Translations under genes and position numbers: made by a program
Part shown: piece after piece, positions 8,234 to 17,377 of the stretch
Layout of the letters: the number at the start of each line of letters is the position of its first letter
Position numbering within the stretch: the first letter of the stretch is position 1
Notes under the pieces: model-generated
Seen by the model: only the letters and a program-made list of their open reading frames with translations
Told to the model about the DNA's origin: nothing
The model's database searches: none
Assembly: GCA_938041335.1 (NCBI GenBank)
Contig: CALIAF010000004.1
Coordinates: 31,380-95,379, forward strand
DNA from: an uncultured Ulvibacter sp.
Lineage (GTDB): Bacteria > Bacteroidota > Bacteroidia > Flavobacteriales > Flavobacteriaceae
Direction of reading: 5' to 3'
Length of the DNA stretch: 64,000 nucleotides

Positions 8234-10750
8234 ATGGAAAAGGCACATCATACTAAAAGACTTTCTAATTTTATTAGCGTGGTACTATTGGTATCCCTTT
8301 TTGGATGTGATGCATACGGGCAAGTAGGTATCAATACCATTGACCCTCAGGCTTCTTTAGATATTAGAGCTTCAAACCAATCTACACCTTCAAATACAGA
8401 TGGAATTTTAATACCAAAAATAGATAGTTTCCCAACTGTAAACCCCTCTGCTAGTCAAAATGGAATGCTCGTTTTTTTAACATCAGATAATGTTTTTTAT
8501 TATTGGGAGAATAGCACAACTACTTGGATCGCTCTAGCTTCAGGAGGAAATGTAGATCGAGTAAATGATTTAGTTGATGGCAAAAGCGATCTGGATGGCA
8601 CAGAAAATGGTTCCTCGGTGTTTTTAGGAATAAATGCAGGTGCGAATGATGATGCTACAGATAATAGAAATGTTGGTTTCGGTTTTGAAGCTTTAACTTC
8701 TAACACAACTGGGAGTAACAATTTAGCAAGCGGTTACCGCTCCTTAAATGCAAATACTACAGGTAATGATAATATAGCCATTGGATTAGAATCTTTATCT
8801 TCTAATACAGCAGGATGGTATAACTTGGCAATTGGTAATTATTCTTTGTTTTCTTCAACTGCAGGATTTCATAATATTGCAATAGGTCGCTCTACTTTAT
8901 ACACTAATACAACAGGCGGAAGCAATGTAGCAATCGGTAATGCGGCTTTACAAAGCAATACAACAGGGGATCTTAATATAGCGATTGGCTACCTTTCGTT
9001 GTTTGCTAATACAACCGGAAATAGCAACGTAGCCAATGGTTCTGAATCTTTGTCTTCTAATACAACTGGTTTTCATAATTTGGCAATAGGGCATCGTTCT
9101 TTATGGTCTAATACAACAGGTGAGGGTAATCTAGCATTTGGCGTGAACTCTTTAAGAGATAATACCACTGGTATTTATAACATAGCTAGAGGATCTGCAT
9201 CTTTGCATAACAACACGACAGGTAATTACAATATAGCAACGGGTCAGTCTGCTTTATATAATAATACAACAGGTGATAATAACATAGCAAATGGGTATCA
9301 ATCTTTATATAATAATACAACAGCCGATAACAATATAGCAGATGGGTATCAATCTTTGCAAAATAATACAACAGGTGCCAGTAACATAGCCACTGGATAT
9401 CAATCTTTGCGACATAACACGACAGGTTCTAATAATATAGCTACTGGAAATCAATCTTTACAAGCTAATACAACAGGTGTACATAATATAGCTAGTGGTT
9501 CTCAATCTTTATACACCAACACTTCTGGCAGTAATAACATAGCAACCGGGAATCAAACTTTGCGACTTAATACCACAGGTAGTAATAACACGGCCAATGG
9601 TGATAGCGCTTTACGCACTAATACAACAGGTGATAATAACATAGCGACTGGATATCAATCTTTATATTCTAATACAACAGGTAGTACTAATATAGCACAC
9701 GGAGATAGGTCTTTACGCACAAATTCCATTGGTAGTAATAATATAGCAACTGGCTCTCAATCTTTATTTTCTAATGTTAATGGCAGTTATAATATTGCAC
9801 AAGGCTTTGAACCTTTGTTTAATAATATATCTGGTTGGAATAATGTAGCAGTTGGTTTTAAATCTTTACATGCAAATACTACGGGCTCTAACAATATTGC
9901 ATATGGACTTTTTTCCTTAAACAGTAATACTACAGGGAGTAACAATATAGCCATAGGTTCTCAATCTTTACAAAATAATACAATAGGTAGTAATAACATA
10001 GCCATTGGTTATCAAGCAGGTACTAATGAAGTAGGAGACAATAAATTATATATAGAAAACACATGGAATAATGCAGATAGTGCTTTAGTTTATGGCGAAT
10101 TTGATACTGACATCATTAGGTTTAATGGAGCAATAGAAGTTGGTGTACCCGGAGATTCAAGTTATTTAGAAATTTCAAATTTAGGTAGTAATAATTTAGG
10201 TTTAGATGGAAATATAATACCAGTATCAGGATCAGCTTCAGGCTTTGATTTAGGCAATAATAATGCTGCAGAACATTGGGATGATGTCGTTGGAAATAGT
10301 CTCATCACTTTTTCAGATAGAAGCACAAAAAACAATATCAAATTGCTAGAATACGGTCTTTCAGAAATCATGAAACTCAAACCGGTTACCTATCAATATA
10401 AAAAAGAAATAAGCCCTAATGACAGAACAAGAATAGGTTTAATTGCCCAAGATGTAGAAAAAATAGTACCAGAAGTAGTTATTACAGAAGACGTTGATTT
10501 TAATACCGTAACAGGAGAGGTAGTTCGTGAAAAGTCAGATATAAAAGCAATGGCCTATTTAGAATTACTCCCTGTTCTAATCAAGGCAGTGCAAGAACAA
10601 CAGGAAATGATTAAGAAACAACAGGATGAAATGGAAAGGCAAATACTAATCGTTAAAACCCAAAACACCAAAATCGAATACTTAGAATCACAGCTTAAAA
10701 AACAACAACAGGAAATTGACGCTATTAAAAAACTTTTAAAAAAATCGTAA
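8234..10750 (+). CDS. fibre protein with YadA-head-like repeats and C-terminal S74 chaperone domain
   Basis: 838 residues. The N-terminus is an export signal ending FGCDAYGQ (either a lipobox-like FGC or ordinary cleavage after GQ), followed by VGINTIDPQASLDI, a start common to S74 proteins of Bacteroidota. Residues about 146-587 are 26 units of exactly 17 residues with pattern NIAxGxxSLxxNTTGxx, resembling YadA/Hep_Hag head repeats that build a trimeric beta-roll. From about 692 comes a peptidase S74 (endosialidase chaperone) domain with FSDRSTKNNI and RIGLIAQDVEKIVPEVV, then a C-terminal coiled coil rich in Gln and Lys. S74 domains drive trimerisation and then cut themselves off. Similar proteins occur in phage tail fibres, but no phage genes are nearby. 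Likely a surface fibre or adhesin. Confidence 0.85.
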   Translation: MEKAHHTKRLSNFISVVLLVSLFGCDAYGQVGINTIDPQASLDIRASNQSTPSNTDGILIPKIDSFPTVNPSASQNGMLVFLTSDNVFYYWENSTTTWIALASGGNVDRVNDLVDGKSDLDGTENGSSVFLGINAGANDDATDNRNVGFGFEALTSNTTGSNNLASGYRSLNANTTGNDNIAIGLESLSSNTAGWYNLAIGNYSLFSSTAGFHNIAIGRSTLYTNTTGGSNVAIGNAALQSNTTGDLNIAIGYLSLFANTTGNSNVANGSESLSSNTTGFHNLAIGHRSLWSNTTGEGNLAFGVNSLRDNTTGIYNIARGSASLHNNTTGNYNIATGQSALYNNTTGDNNIANGYQSLYNNTTADNNIADGYQSLQNNTTGASNIATGYQSLRHNTTGSNNIATGNQSLQANTTGVHNIASGSQSLYTNTSGSNNIATGNQTLRLNTTGSNNTANGDSALRTNTTGDNNIATGYQSLYSNTTGSTNIAHGDRSLRTNSIGSNNIATGSQSLFSNVNGSYNIAQGFEPLFNNISGWNNVAVGFKSLHANTTGSNNIAYGLFSLNSNTTGSNNIAIGSQSLQNNTIGSNNIAIGYQAGTNEVGDNKLYIENTWNNADSALVYGEFDTDIIRFNGAIEVGVPGDSSYLEISNLGSNNLGLDGNIIPVSGSASGFDLGNNNAAEHWDDVVGNSLITFSDRSTKNNIKLLEYGLSEIMKLKPVTYQYKKEISPNDRTRIGLIAQDVEKIVPEVVITEDVDFNTVTGEVVREKSDIKAMAYLELLPVLIKAVQEQQEMIKKQQDEMERQILIVKTQNTKIEYLESQLKKQQQEIDAIKKLLKKS
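8669..9994 (+). repeat. 26 in-frame 51-bp tandem repeats in the S74 fibre gene
   Basis: Each unit is 51 bp (17 codons) and every unit begins with an Asn codon of the NxAxG motif; unit 1 starts at 8669 and the degenerate capping unit at 9995, exactly 26 x 51 bp apart. Units diverge at DNA level but several central ones (about 9230-9700) are close, which would allow copy-number change by recombination without frame loss. Confidence 0.9.
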
Positions 10751-11190
10751 AGCGGTCGATGCGTTGAGTTATTTTTAGTTTCCAATTAAATGTTTCAAAT
10801 AATCTCATTAAAATAAGAACGTTCTAAAACAATAAAAAACAACTAAACATCAATTTTAGTTTTAGTCATTTCGCTGTCATTACAGACACTTATTTTTCAC
10901 AGAAGAAGGCTATAGACAATATAAAAAACGAATAACTAAGGCATCAAGAGAATGACACTACCAAAGTCAAGTTATTAAACATCCTTTCCTCCAGTTTCTC
11001 GAGCTTTAACTACAAAAGCTCCGAAGAAAAACTCAAAAAGCAAATAGTTTAGCAAAACAATTGAATCATAAAAAAGGGGATGCAAAAAGCTTTTTAAGGT
11101 TAGGTATTCAACATCAAAAAAATCAGAATTGGATGAAGCTGAAGCATTGACCTGAAAGCGCTTAAACGATAGTAAGAAATAAACGATCAA
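10751..11190. other. gene-free stretch at the right end of the candidate island
   Basis: About 440 bp with no convincing open frame on either strand; stops are frequent in all frames, and the short minus-strand frame at 10975-11190 has low-complexity content and no recognisable product. It looks like decayed DNA leading into the mnmE remnant. No terminator, tRNA or recombinase fragment was recognised in it. Confidence 0.5.
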
Positions 11191-11316
11191 GCTGCTATTG
11201 ACGCTTCACACACTAATTTGGGTAATGTAGCACATTATAACAAAGTTTTGAATTCTAGTAAAAAAAACAACAATTTGCTGGGTACTATTTTTGCACACTT
11301 TTGTGTTGGGAAGTAG
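11191..11316 (+). pseudogene. decayed duplicate of the mnmE 3' end
   Basis: The frame ending at the TAG of 11314-11316 encodes NNNLLGTIFAHFCVGK, matching the true MnmE end NDDLLGNIFANFCIGK at the same strand and frame. Most base changes are silent or conservative, so this end once encoded protein. Upstream in the same frame, AAID (11191-11202) and AHY (11230-11238) are in positions similar to MAID and YHF of MnmE, a weaker match suggesting about 40 decayed codons; two stops (11170-11175) block the frame further upstream. It has no start. It is best read as an original or foreign mnmE 3' end displaced by insertion of the 791-11190 block. Confidence 0.75.
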
Positions 11317-11427
11317 ATAAAAACTGCGCTGCCCACTTCCTTATTGTTTTATAACTTTAACAAATCTCTATATTTACAGAATATGTTGTGTGTCGCATTG
11401 CGAACAAACTCATCTTAACAAACGTGT

Positions 11428-13800
11428 ATGGCAAACGATAATGATCAATTAAACAGTTTAAATAAAAAGATTGAACAATTGCTTGAGCAACAAAGTCATC
11501 TCGCAAATGAGGTCAATATTTTGCGAAAAGAGATGAATATTTTGCGTCCAAGTAAAGCGCATGATCTCCAAAACACAGTATTAGAAAAAACTGCAGCAAC
11601 AAATGTAACACCGCCAATACCTCCTGCAGAAAAAACTACACCATCACAAATTGCTTCTCAAAAACAAGCAGCCGCTCTTCAGCAAATCAAACCAATCTCA
11701 AAACCAAAGCCTAAAAAACCAAAACGGAAGTCTGATCTTGAAAAGCTTATTGGCGAAAGTATTATTAATAAGATTGGTATTGTAATTCTTATCATTGGTG
11801 TAGGTATAGGTGCGAAATACTCTATAGATAATGAGTTAATTAGCCCGCTTACAAGAGTTATTCTAGGATACTTAACCGGTATTGGCTTATTAGGTGTTGG
11901 GATGAAGTTAAAAAAGAAATTTGAACGTTTTAGCGCGGTACTCGTTAGTGGCGCAGTATCCATTCTATACTTTATCACTTTTTTTGCATACGATTTTTAC
12001 GGATTAATACCACAAACCTTAGCATTCGGGCTAATGGTGGTCTTTACTGTCTTTGCTATAGCAGCTGCATTAAATTACAATAGACAAATAATAGCCCTCT
12101 TGGGGCTGGTAGGTGCTTATGCGGTGCCCTATCTGCTTAGTGATGGCTCAGGGAAGGTTTTAATTATGTTTAGCTATATGGCACTTATAAATGCGGGTAT
12201 TTTATTCATTGCCTTTAAAAAATACTGGAGAGCCTTATTCTATACTGCCTTTGCACTCACTTGGCTTATTTTTATGTCATGGTACTTTTTTGAATATGAT
12301 CAAGAAATTCATTTCACTCTGGCATTAGTATTCCTTACTATATTTTTCATCACTTTTTATGTGACGTTCTTAGCTTATAAATTGATTAAGAAAGAGAAAT
12401 TTAATATCGGAAATACTGTATTTCTCTTAATTAATTCTTTTATTTTTTATGGTTTAGGATATGCCATACTCAATGAACACGAGACTGGCAGCCAACTTTT
12501 AGGACTTTTCACGGTGGCAAATGGCCTTATTCATTTTATTGTCTGCGTACTGGTTTTCAAAAACAAACTAGCAGACAAGAATGTATTCTATTTTATTGCA
12601 GGGCTGGTTACGGTATTTCTTACGCTCGCATTTCCGGTGCAACTAGACGGTAATTGGGTGACCTTATTCTGGATCGCAGAAGCCGTGATCTTATTCTGGA
12701 TAGGAAGAACAAAAGGCATTACTTTTTACGAACAGCTGTCCTATGCATTAATGGCAATTGCATCTTTAAGTCTATTTCAAGACTGGGCAAACGCCTATGA
12801 CAGCTATTATTATTTGGAAAACACTGCACCAAAGGCTTTTACGAATATTCAGTTTTTAAGTAATTTAATTTTCGCAGCGGGATTTGGCTGTATTATCTAT
12901 ATTATGCGACAAGAGAAGTATAAAACTGATTTTACAACCAAAAACTGGATGCCTTTAATAGCCTCTATTCTCGCACCTGTGGTGTTCCTTTTTGTGGTGT
13001 ATACTACTTTTAGATTTGAAATTGCCAATTACTGGGACACCTTATCCGTCGCGTCAGCGTTAACTGTCGTTCCAGAAGGCAGAAACTATAGCAGCTATCT
13101 ACAGAATCAAAATTATGATCATTTTAAAATAGTATGGACCGTACTATATACCCTCTTTTTTGTGTCTCTACTTTCTTTAGTTAATATTAAAAAGTTGAAA
13201 AGTCAAGTTTTAGGGATTATCAATTACATACTCAACATACTGGTGCTATTAGTCTACCTGATCATAGGGCTCTATTTTATTAGCGAATTAAGGGAGCATT
13301 ATATAGACCAAGTACAGGGAGAATATTATCATATAGGCACCTTTAATCTATGGATACGATATATTAGTTACGTATTTGTTGCTGTACTTTTATTTGCCAT
13401 TTATAAATATGGCAAACAGCAGTTCATGAAATTTTCTAACAAGGTGATTTTTGAGGTGATACTGGTAATAACCGCATTATGGATTGTCAGCAGCGAATTA
13501 TTACACTGGTTAGACATGGCAGATTACGCTTCGTCGTACAAGCTAGGATTGAGTATCTTATGGGGTGTGTTCTCATTAATGCTTGTTATCATTGGTATTT
13601 GGAAAAACAAAAAATACCTACGCGTGGGCGCAATGGTGCTGTTTGGGATTACACTAATTAAACTTTTCTTATATGATATTGCTTCATTAAATACCATATC
13701 TAAGACCATTGTATTTGTTTCTTTGGGTATTTTACTGCTTATTATTTCCTTTTTGTACAATAAATTTAAAGACAAAATCATAGATGACACTAATAAATAA
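11428..13800 (+). CDS. DUF2339 family multi-pass membrane protein
   Basis: 790 residues. The N-terminal about 45 residues form a coiled coil (LNSLNKKIEQLLEQQ, NEVNILRKEMNILRP), followed by a Pro/Lys-rich linker ending KPKPKKPKRK, and then from about residue 108 a very hydrophobic body with some twenty predicted membrane helices. The segment starting GESIINKIGIVILIIGVGIG is typical of DUF2339. The biochemical role of the family is not known. The stop overlaps the next gene (DUF3999) by 17 bases, and these two families are often neighbours, so the products probably work together in the envelope. This is the first gene past the mnmE remnant and so probably the ancestral downstream neighbour of mnmE. 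Confidence 0.9.
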   Translation: MANDNDQLNSLNKKIEQLLEQQSHLANEVNILRKEMNILRPSKAHDLQNTVLEKTAATNVTPPIPPAEKTTPSQIASQKQAAALQQIKPISKPKPKKPKRKSDLEKLIGESIINKIGIVILIIGVGIGAKYSIDNELISPLTRVILGYLTGIGLLGVGMKLKKKFERFSAVLVSGAVSILYFITFFAYDFYGLIPQTLAFGLMVVFTVFAIAAALNYNRQIIALLGLVGAYAVPYLLSDGSGKVLIMFSYMALINAGILFIAFKKYWRALFYTAFALTWLIFMSWYFFEYDQEIHFTLALVFLTIFFITFYVTFLAYKLIKKEKFNIGNTVFLLINSFIFYGLGYAILNEHETGSQLLGLFTVANGLIHFIVCVLVFKNKLADKNVFYFIAGLVTVFLTLAFPVQLDGNWVTLFWIAEAVILFWIGRTKGITFYEQLSYALMAIASLSLFQDWANAYDSYYYLENTAPKAFTNIQFLSNLIFAAGFGCIIYIMRQEKYKTDFTTKNWMPLIASILAPVVFLFVVYTTFRFEIANYWDTLSVASALTVVPEGRNYSSYLQNQNYDHFKIVWTVLYTLFFVSLLSLVNIKKLKSQVLGIINYILNILVLLVYLIIGLYFISELREHYIDQVQGEYYHIGTFNLWIRYISYVFVAVLLFAIYKYGKQQFMKFSNKVIFEVILVITALWIVSSELLHWLDMADYASSYKLGLSILWGVFSLMLVIIGIWKNKKYLRVGAMVLFGITLIKLFLYDIASLNTISKTIVFVSLGILLLIISFLYNKFKDKIIDDTNK

Positions 13801-15022
13801 AATCACAACATGCGTTCTTCTTTGCTTTCAGACAGCACTTTTTGCACAAATGCAAGCCTATGATTTTCAGCGTGAATTATCGGGGATAGAAAAGGAATGG
13901 CATGCGGTTATTATTCCTTCTGAAATGTTCTCCCATGTAAAACAAAATCTATCTGATGTACGTATTTATGGCATTTCAGAAGAAAACGACACTATTGAAG
14001 CACCCTATATTTTAAAGATAAAAGGGCCTTCAATTGAGCAAACTGCTGTAGTGTTTAGGCTGATCAACGAAAGCAAAGCCAATAATGGGTATTACTATAC
14101 TTTTGAGATCCCTAACAGACTGTCTATCAATACTATTAAACTAGAATTTGAACGCACTAACTTTGACTGGAGCCTGCATCTTGAAGGGAGTCAAGACCAA
14201 AAAGAGTGGTTTACTATTAAAGATGATTATAGAATTCTGTCTATTAAAAATGAGCAAACAGATTACAAATTTACCACGCTTACCTTCCCAGATTCTAAAT
14301 TCGTTTATTATCGTATAAGAGTTAAAAGCAAGGATAATCCTAAGTTAAAAAAAGCGACAATAAAACAAATAAAAAAGAACGAAGGGAGCAGTATAGATTA
14401 TCATATTACTTCTTTTAAAACAGAAGAAAACAGTACTAAAAAACAAACGATAAGTCATCTTACATTAGCCCACCCAGTGCCCTTAAACCAGCTTAAATTT
14501 AACATAGCAACTACTCAAGATTATTATCGAAATATGTCTATAGAATATTTGGTAGATAGCATAAAGACAGAGAAAGGCTACAAATACAATTATCGCAGGT
14601 TAGGCAGCGGAACGCTTAATTCTATTGACGACAATAGCTTTAATTTAAACGGTAAGATGGTCCAAAATATTAAAGTCATCATTGAAAACAACGATAATGA
14701 ACCTTTAAAAATCACGTCTATAGAAGCAAAGGGCAATACCCATCAATTAACCGCTAGATTTAGCACCCCGGCAACCTATTACCTCACGTACTCAAATGCA
14801 AAAGCGAATACCCCTAAATATGACATCACCCGTTTTCAGGAAAAAATACCAATAACACTCACCCCCTTAAACATAGGGAATCAAGTTTCTATTTCTAGAG
14901 AAAATACAGTGAAAAAATCACCGCTTTTCGAAAATGAAAAATGGCTATGGGCCATTATGATTCTTATCGTTTTAGTACTAGGATTATTTACGTACAAAAT
15001 GTTTTCTGCGCAGAAAGAATAA
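13784..15022 (+). CDS. DUF3999 family envelope protein
   Basis: 412 residues. There is a signal peptide at about 1-21 (ending LFAQ), a long beta-rich periplasmic part with two similar discoidin-like halves, and one transmembrane helix close to the C-terminus (about 386-406, WLWAIMILIVLVLGLF) followed by a short basic tail. The start ATG lies inside the end of the DUF2339 gene (overlap 17 bp), so the two are translationally coupled. Family recognition rests on YDFQRELSGIEKEWHAVIIP and the partner gene. It should sit in the inner membrane with its bulk in the periplasm. Function unknown. Confidence 0.85.
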   Translation: MTLINKITTCVLLCFQTALFAQMQAYDFQRELSGIEKEWHAVIIPSEMFSHVKQNLSDVRIYGISEENDTIEAPYILKIKGPSIEQTAVVFRLINESKANNGYYYTFEIPNRLSINTIKLEFERTNFDWSLHLEGSQDQKEWFTIKDDYRILSIKNEQTDYKFTTLTFPDSKFVYYRIRVKSKDNPKLKKATIKQIKKNEGSSIDYHITSFKTEENSTKKQTISHLTLAHPVPLNQLKFNIATTQDYYRNMSIEYLVDSIKTEKGYKYNYRRLGSGTLNSIDDNSFNLNGKMVQNIKVIIENNDNEPLKITSIEAKGNTHQLTARFSTPATYYLTYSNAKANTPKYDITRFQEKIPITLTPLNIGNQVSISRENTVKKSPLFENEKWLWAIMILIVLVLGLFTYKMFSAQKE

Positions 15023-15086
15023 CTACTTGTAATTCTTTAACTTTTCACCCTAATTTCTCACTACAATTTTTCACCATTTGCGTTAG

Positions 15087-17192
15087 ATGAATATAAACAA
15101 GCTACAAACTCCCATAGAATACTTAAAAGGTGTAGGCCCAAACAGGGCAAGCCTTTTAAGGACAGAGCTTGGTATTCATACTTTTCAAGACTTATTAAAC
15201 CTGTTTCCTAATAGATACATAGATCGCACCAAGTACTACAAGATAAATGGTTTACAGCGCAATAATGCAGATGTTCAGATTGTAGGGAAGATTACTCACC
15301 TTAAGATGGTAGAGCAAAAACGCGGTAAACGACTTGTAGCTACCTTTAGAGATGAAACTGGAGTGATGGAGCTCATCTGGTTTAGAGGACATAAATGGAT
15401 AAAAGAGAACCTAAAGGTCAATGAGCCTTATGTGATCTTCGGAAAGGCCAAGTGGTTTAACAGTAGCTTCTCTATGTCACACCCAGAGATGGAATTATTA
15501 AAAGAACACAAAAACAAGTTGCGCTCATCTATGCAACCCATTTACCCAAGCACCGAAAAACTAACCAATAGTGGCATCACAAATAGAGTGGTCAATGGAT
15601 TGATGGAACAACTCTTTCTGGAAGCCAAAAATGCCTTTGTAGAAACCCTCTCCAAACCCCTTATAGAAGAGCTTAAATTACTCTCAAAAAGCGAAGCCAT
15701 TTTTAACATTCATTTTCCAGAAAATGGGGAGCGATTAGGGCGTGCAGAATACCGTTTGAAATTTGAAGAATTATTCTACATACAATTACAATTAATACGT
15801 AAAAATCTTATCCATAAATCTAAAATTAAAGGGTACCCCTTCCCTAAAGTGGGGGAGCATTTTAATACCTTTTACAATCATCATTTACCCTTTGAATTAA
15901 CCAGTGCTCAAAAACGAGTGGTCAAAGAAATTAGGCAAGACCTAGGCAGCAATGCCCAAATGAACCGCCTTTTACAGGGAGATGTAGGTAGCGGTAAAAC
16001 CATTGTAGCCCTATTATCAATGCTCATAGCACTTGACAACGGTTTTCAGGCTTGTTTAATGGCGCCAACTGCAATTTTGTCAGTTCAGCACTATAATGGA
16101 TTATTAGAGTTATGTAATAAATTGAAAATCAGTATTTCACTACTCACTGGTTCAAGTACTACTTCACAAAGAAAGGCGATTCATGAAAGTCTAGAAAATG
16201 GCACTTTAGACATCCTAATAGGAACGCATGCTTTACTTGAAGACAAGGTGAAATTTAAAAATTTAGGACTCGCAATCATAGATGAGCAACACCGTTTTGG
16301 GGTGGCACAACGGAGTAAATTATGGCATAAAAACGAGTTGCCGCCACACGTATTAGTGATGACTGCTACCCCTATACCTCGCACCCTTGCCATGAGTGTT
16401 TATGGCGATCTCGATATTAGTGTTATTGATGAGTTACCACCGGGCAGAAAAGACATCAAAACAGTGCATCGTTTTGACTCCAATAGACTTAAAGTTTTTA
16501 AGTTTTTAAAAGACGAAATTGCCTTAGGCAGACAGGTCTATATTGTCTACCCATTAATACAAGAAAGTGAGGCTTTAGATTACAAAGATTTAATGGACGG
16601 TTATGAGAGTGTAGTTAGAGATTTTCCACAGCCAAAATACCAGATTTCAATTGTTCATGGACAGATGAAACCTGCAGATAAAGAGTTTGAAATGAACCGC
16701 TTTATCAAAGGAGAAACGCAAATAATGGTGGCTACTACGGTTATAGAAGTTGGAGTGAATGTTCCTAACGCATCTGTAATGGTGATTGAGAGCGCAGAAC
16801 GGTTTGGTCTATCACAACTACATCAATTGAGAGGTCGTGTAGGTCGTGGTGCAGCACAGAGTTATAACATATTAATGACCAGCCATAAATTATCTGCAGA
16901 CGCAAAAACACGCTTGTCTACAATGACCAGTACCACAGATGGCTTTGAGATCGCAGAAATGGACCTTAAACTCCGTGGCCCAGGTGATATTATGGGCACA
17001 CAACAAAGCGGTGTGCTTAATTTAAGAATAGCCGATATTGTAAAGGACACAGAGATTTTAAAAATTGCTAGAAGCTATGCTTTTCAGGTGTTAAAGGCAG
17101 ATCCTAATTTAAATGTACCAGAAAATGTAAGTATAAAAAATACGTTTGCACAACTGATCAAATATAAAAATATCTGGAACTACATCTCTTAA
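15087..17192 (+). CDS. recG: ATP-dependent DNA helicase RecG
   Basis: 701 residues, the usual length. RecG remodels stalled replication forks and branch-migrates Holliday junctions. Visible are the N-terminal wedge/OB region (about 55-150, start IEYLKGVGPNRASLL), Walker A GDVGSGKT at about 298, motif II DEQH at about 399 (followed by RFGVAQR), TATPIPRT, and motif VI QLRGRVGRG at about 580. The C-terminal LRGPGDIMGTQQSG motif separates RecG from other superfamily 2 helicases. The start follows an AT-rich 64-bp gap after the DUF3999 gene, so it may be the last gene of that transcript. Nothing unusual. Confidence 0.97.
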   Translation: MNINKLQTPIEYLKGVGPNRASLLRTELGIHTFQDLLNLFPNRYIDRTKYYKINGLQRNNADVQIVGKITHLKMVEQKRGKRLVATFRDETGVMELIWFRGHKWIKENLKVNEPYVIFGKAKWFNSSFSMSHPEMELLKEHKNKLRSSMQPIYPSTEKLTNSGITNRVVNGLMEQLFLEAKNAFVETLSKPLIEELKLLSKSEAIFNIHFPENGERLGRAEYRLKFEELFYIQLQLIRKNLIHKSKIKGYPFPKVGEHFNTFYNHHLPFELTSAQKRVVKEIRQDLGSNAQMNRLLQGDVGSGKTIVALLSMLIALDNGFQACLMAPTAILSVQHYNGLLELCNKLKISISLLTGSSTTSQRKAIHESLENGTLDILIGTHALLEDKVKFKNLGLAIIDEQHRFGVAQRSKLWHKNELPPHVLVMTATPIPRTLAMSVYGDLDISVIDELPPGRKDIKTVHRFDSNRLKVFKFLKDEIALGRQVYIVYPLIQESEALDYKDLMDGYESVVRDFPQPKYQISIVHGQMKPADKEFEMNRFIKGETQIMVATTVIEVGVNVPNASVMVIESAERFGLSQLHQLRGRVGRGAAQSYNILMTSHKLSADAKTRLSTMTSTTDGFEIAEMDLKLRGPGDIMGTQQSGVLNLRIADIVKDTEILKIARSYAFQVLKADPNLNVPENVSIKNTFAQLIKYKNIWNYIS

Positions 17193-17377
17193 GTCTCTTC
17201 CCTAAAAATTTAGTCTATTCACTTAATTAATTTTAAACTTAAAACTCCATTTCTTAGTTTTATGTAATGATGGATGCACATTAATAGAACATAAAAACAA
17301 GAGCTAAGCATAACCAGTTGTTAATAAGTTGATTTTTAATGCTCTAAAAGATTTTATACATTCACATCACTAACACT

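Larger units (their letters stand above)
791..11316. mobile_element. candidate genomic island at the mnmE 3' end (no integrase seen)
   Basis: The block lies between the intact 3' end of mnmE and a diverged copy of that same 3' end. Positions 747-790 and 11273-11316 align without gaps, 36 of 44 bases identical by my count, and both encode LLG.IFA.FC.GK followed by stop. It holds five genes for surface or secreted proteins plus a sensor-regulator, and no housekeeping genes. The 3' end of mnmE (trmE/thdF) is a known integration site for SGI1-type elements in Enterobacteriaceae, whose attB is the last 18 bp of the gene. No recombinase, transposase or transfer gene is visible, so this would be a decayed or cargo-only island. 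The island reading is inference; the duplicated gene end is directly seen. Confidence 0.5.

Noticed and set aside
9186..9371. Minus-strand Tyr-rich frame inside the S74 repeats
   Set aside because: Shadow of the tandem repeat in the real plus-strand gene.
9200..9760. CRISPR-like regular spacing of repeats
   Set aside because: The units are contiguous, coding and in frame, with no spacers between identical repeats and no cas genes.
8234..10750. S74 protein as evidence of a prophage
   Set aside because: No phage structural, lysis or replication genes are near; S74 fibres with VGINT...SLDI starts are common as chromosomal proteins in Bacteroidota.
10975..11190. Minus-strand open frame of 71 codons in the gap before the mnmE remnant
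   Set aside because: Low-complexity, no promoter or ribosome-site support, no recognisable product; the stretch reads like decayed DNA.
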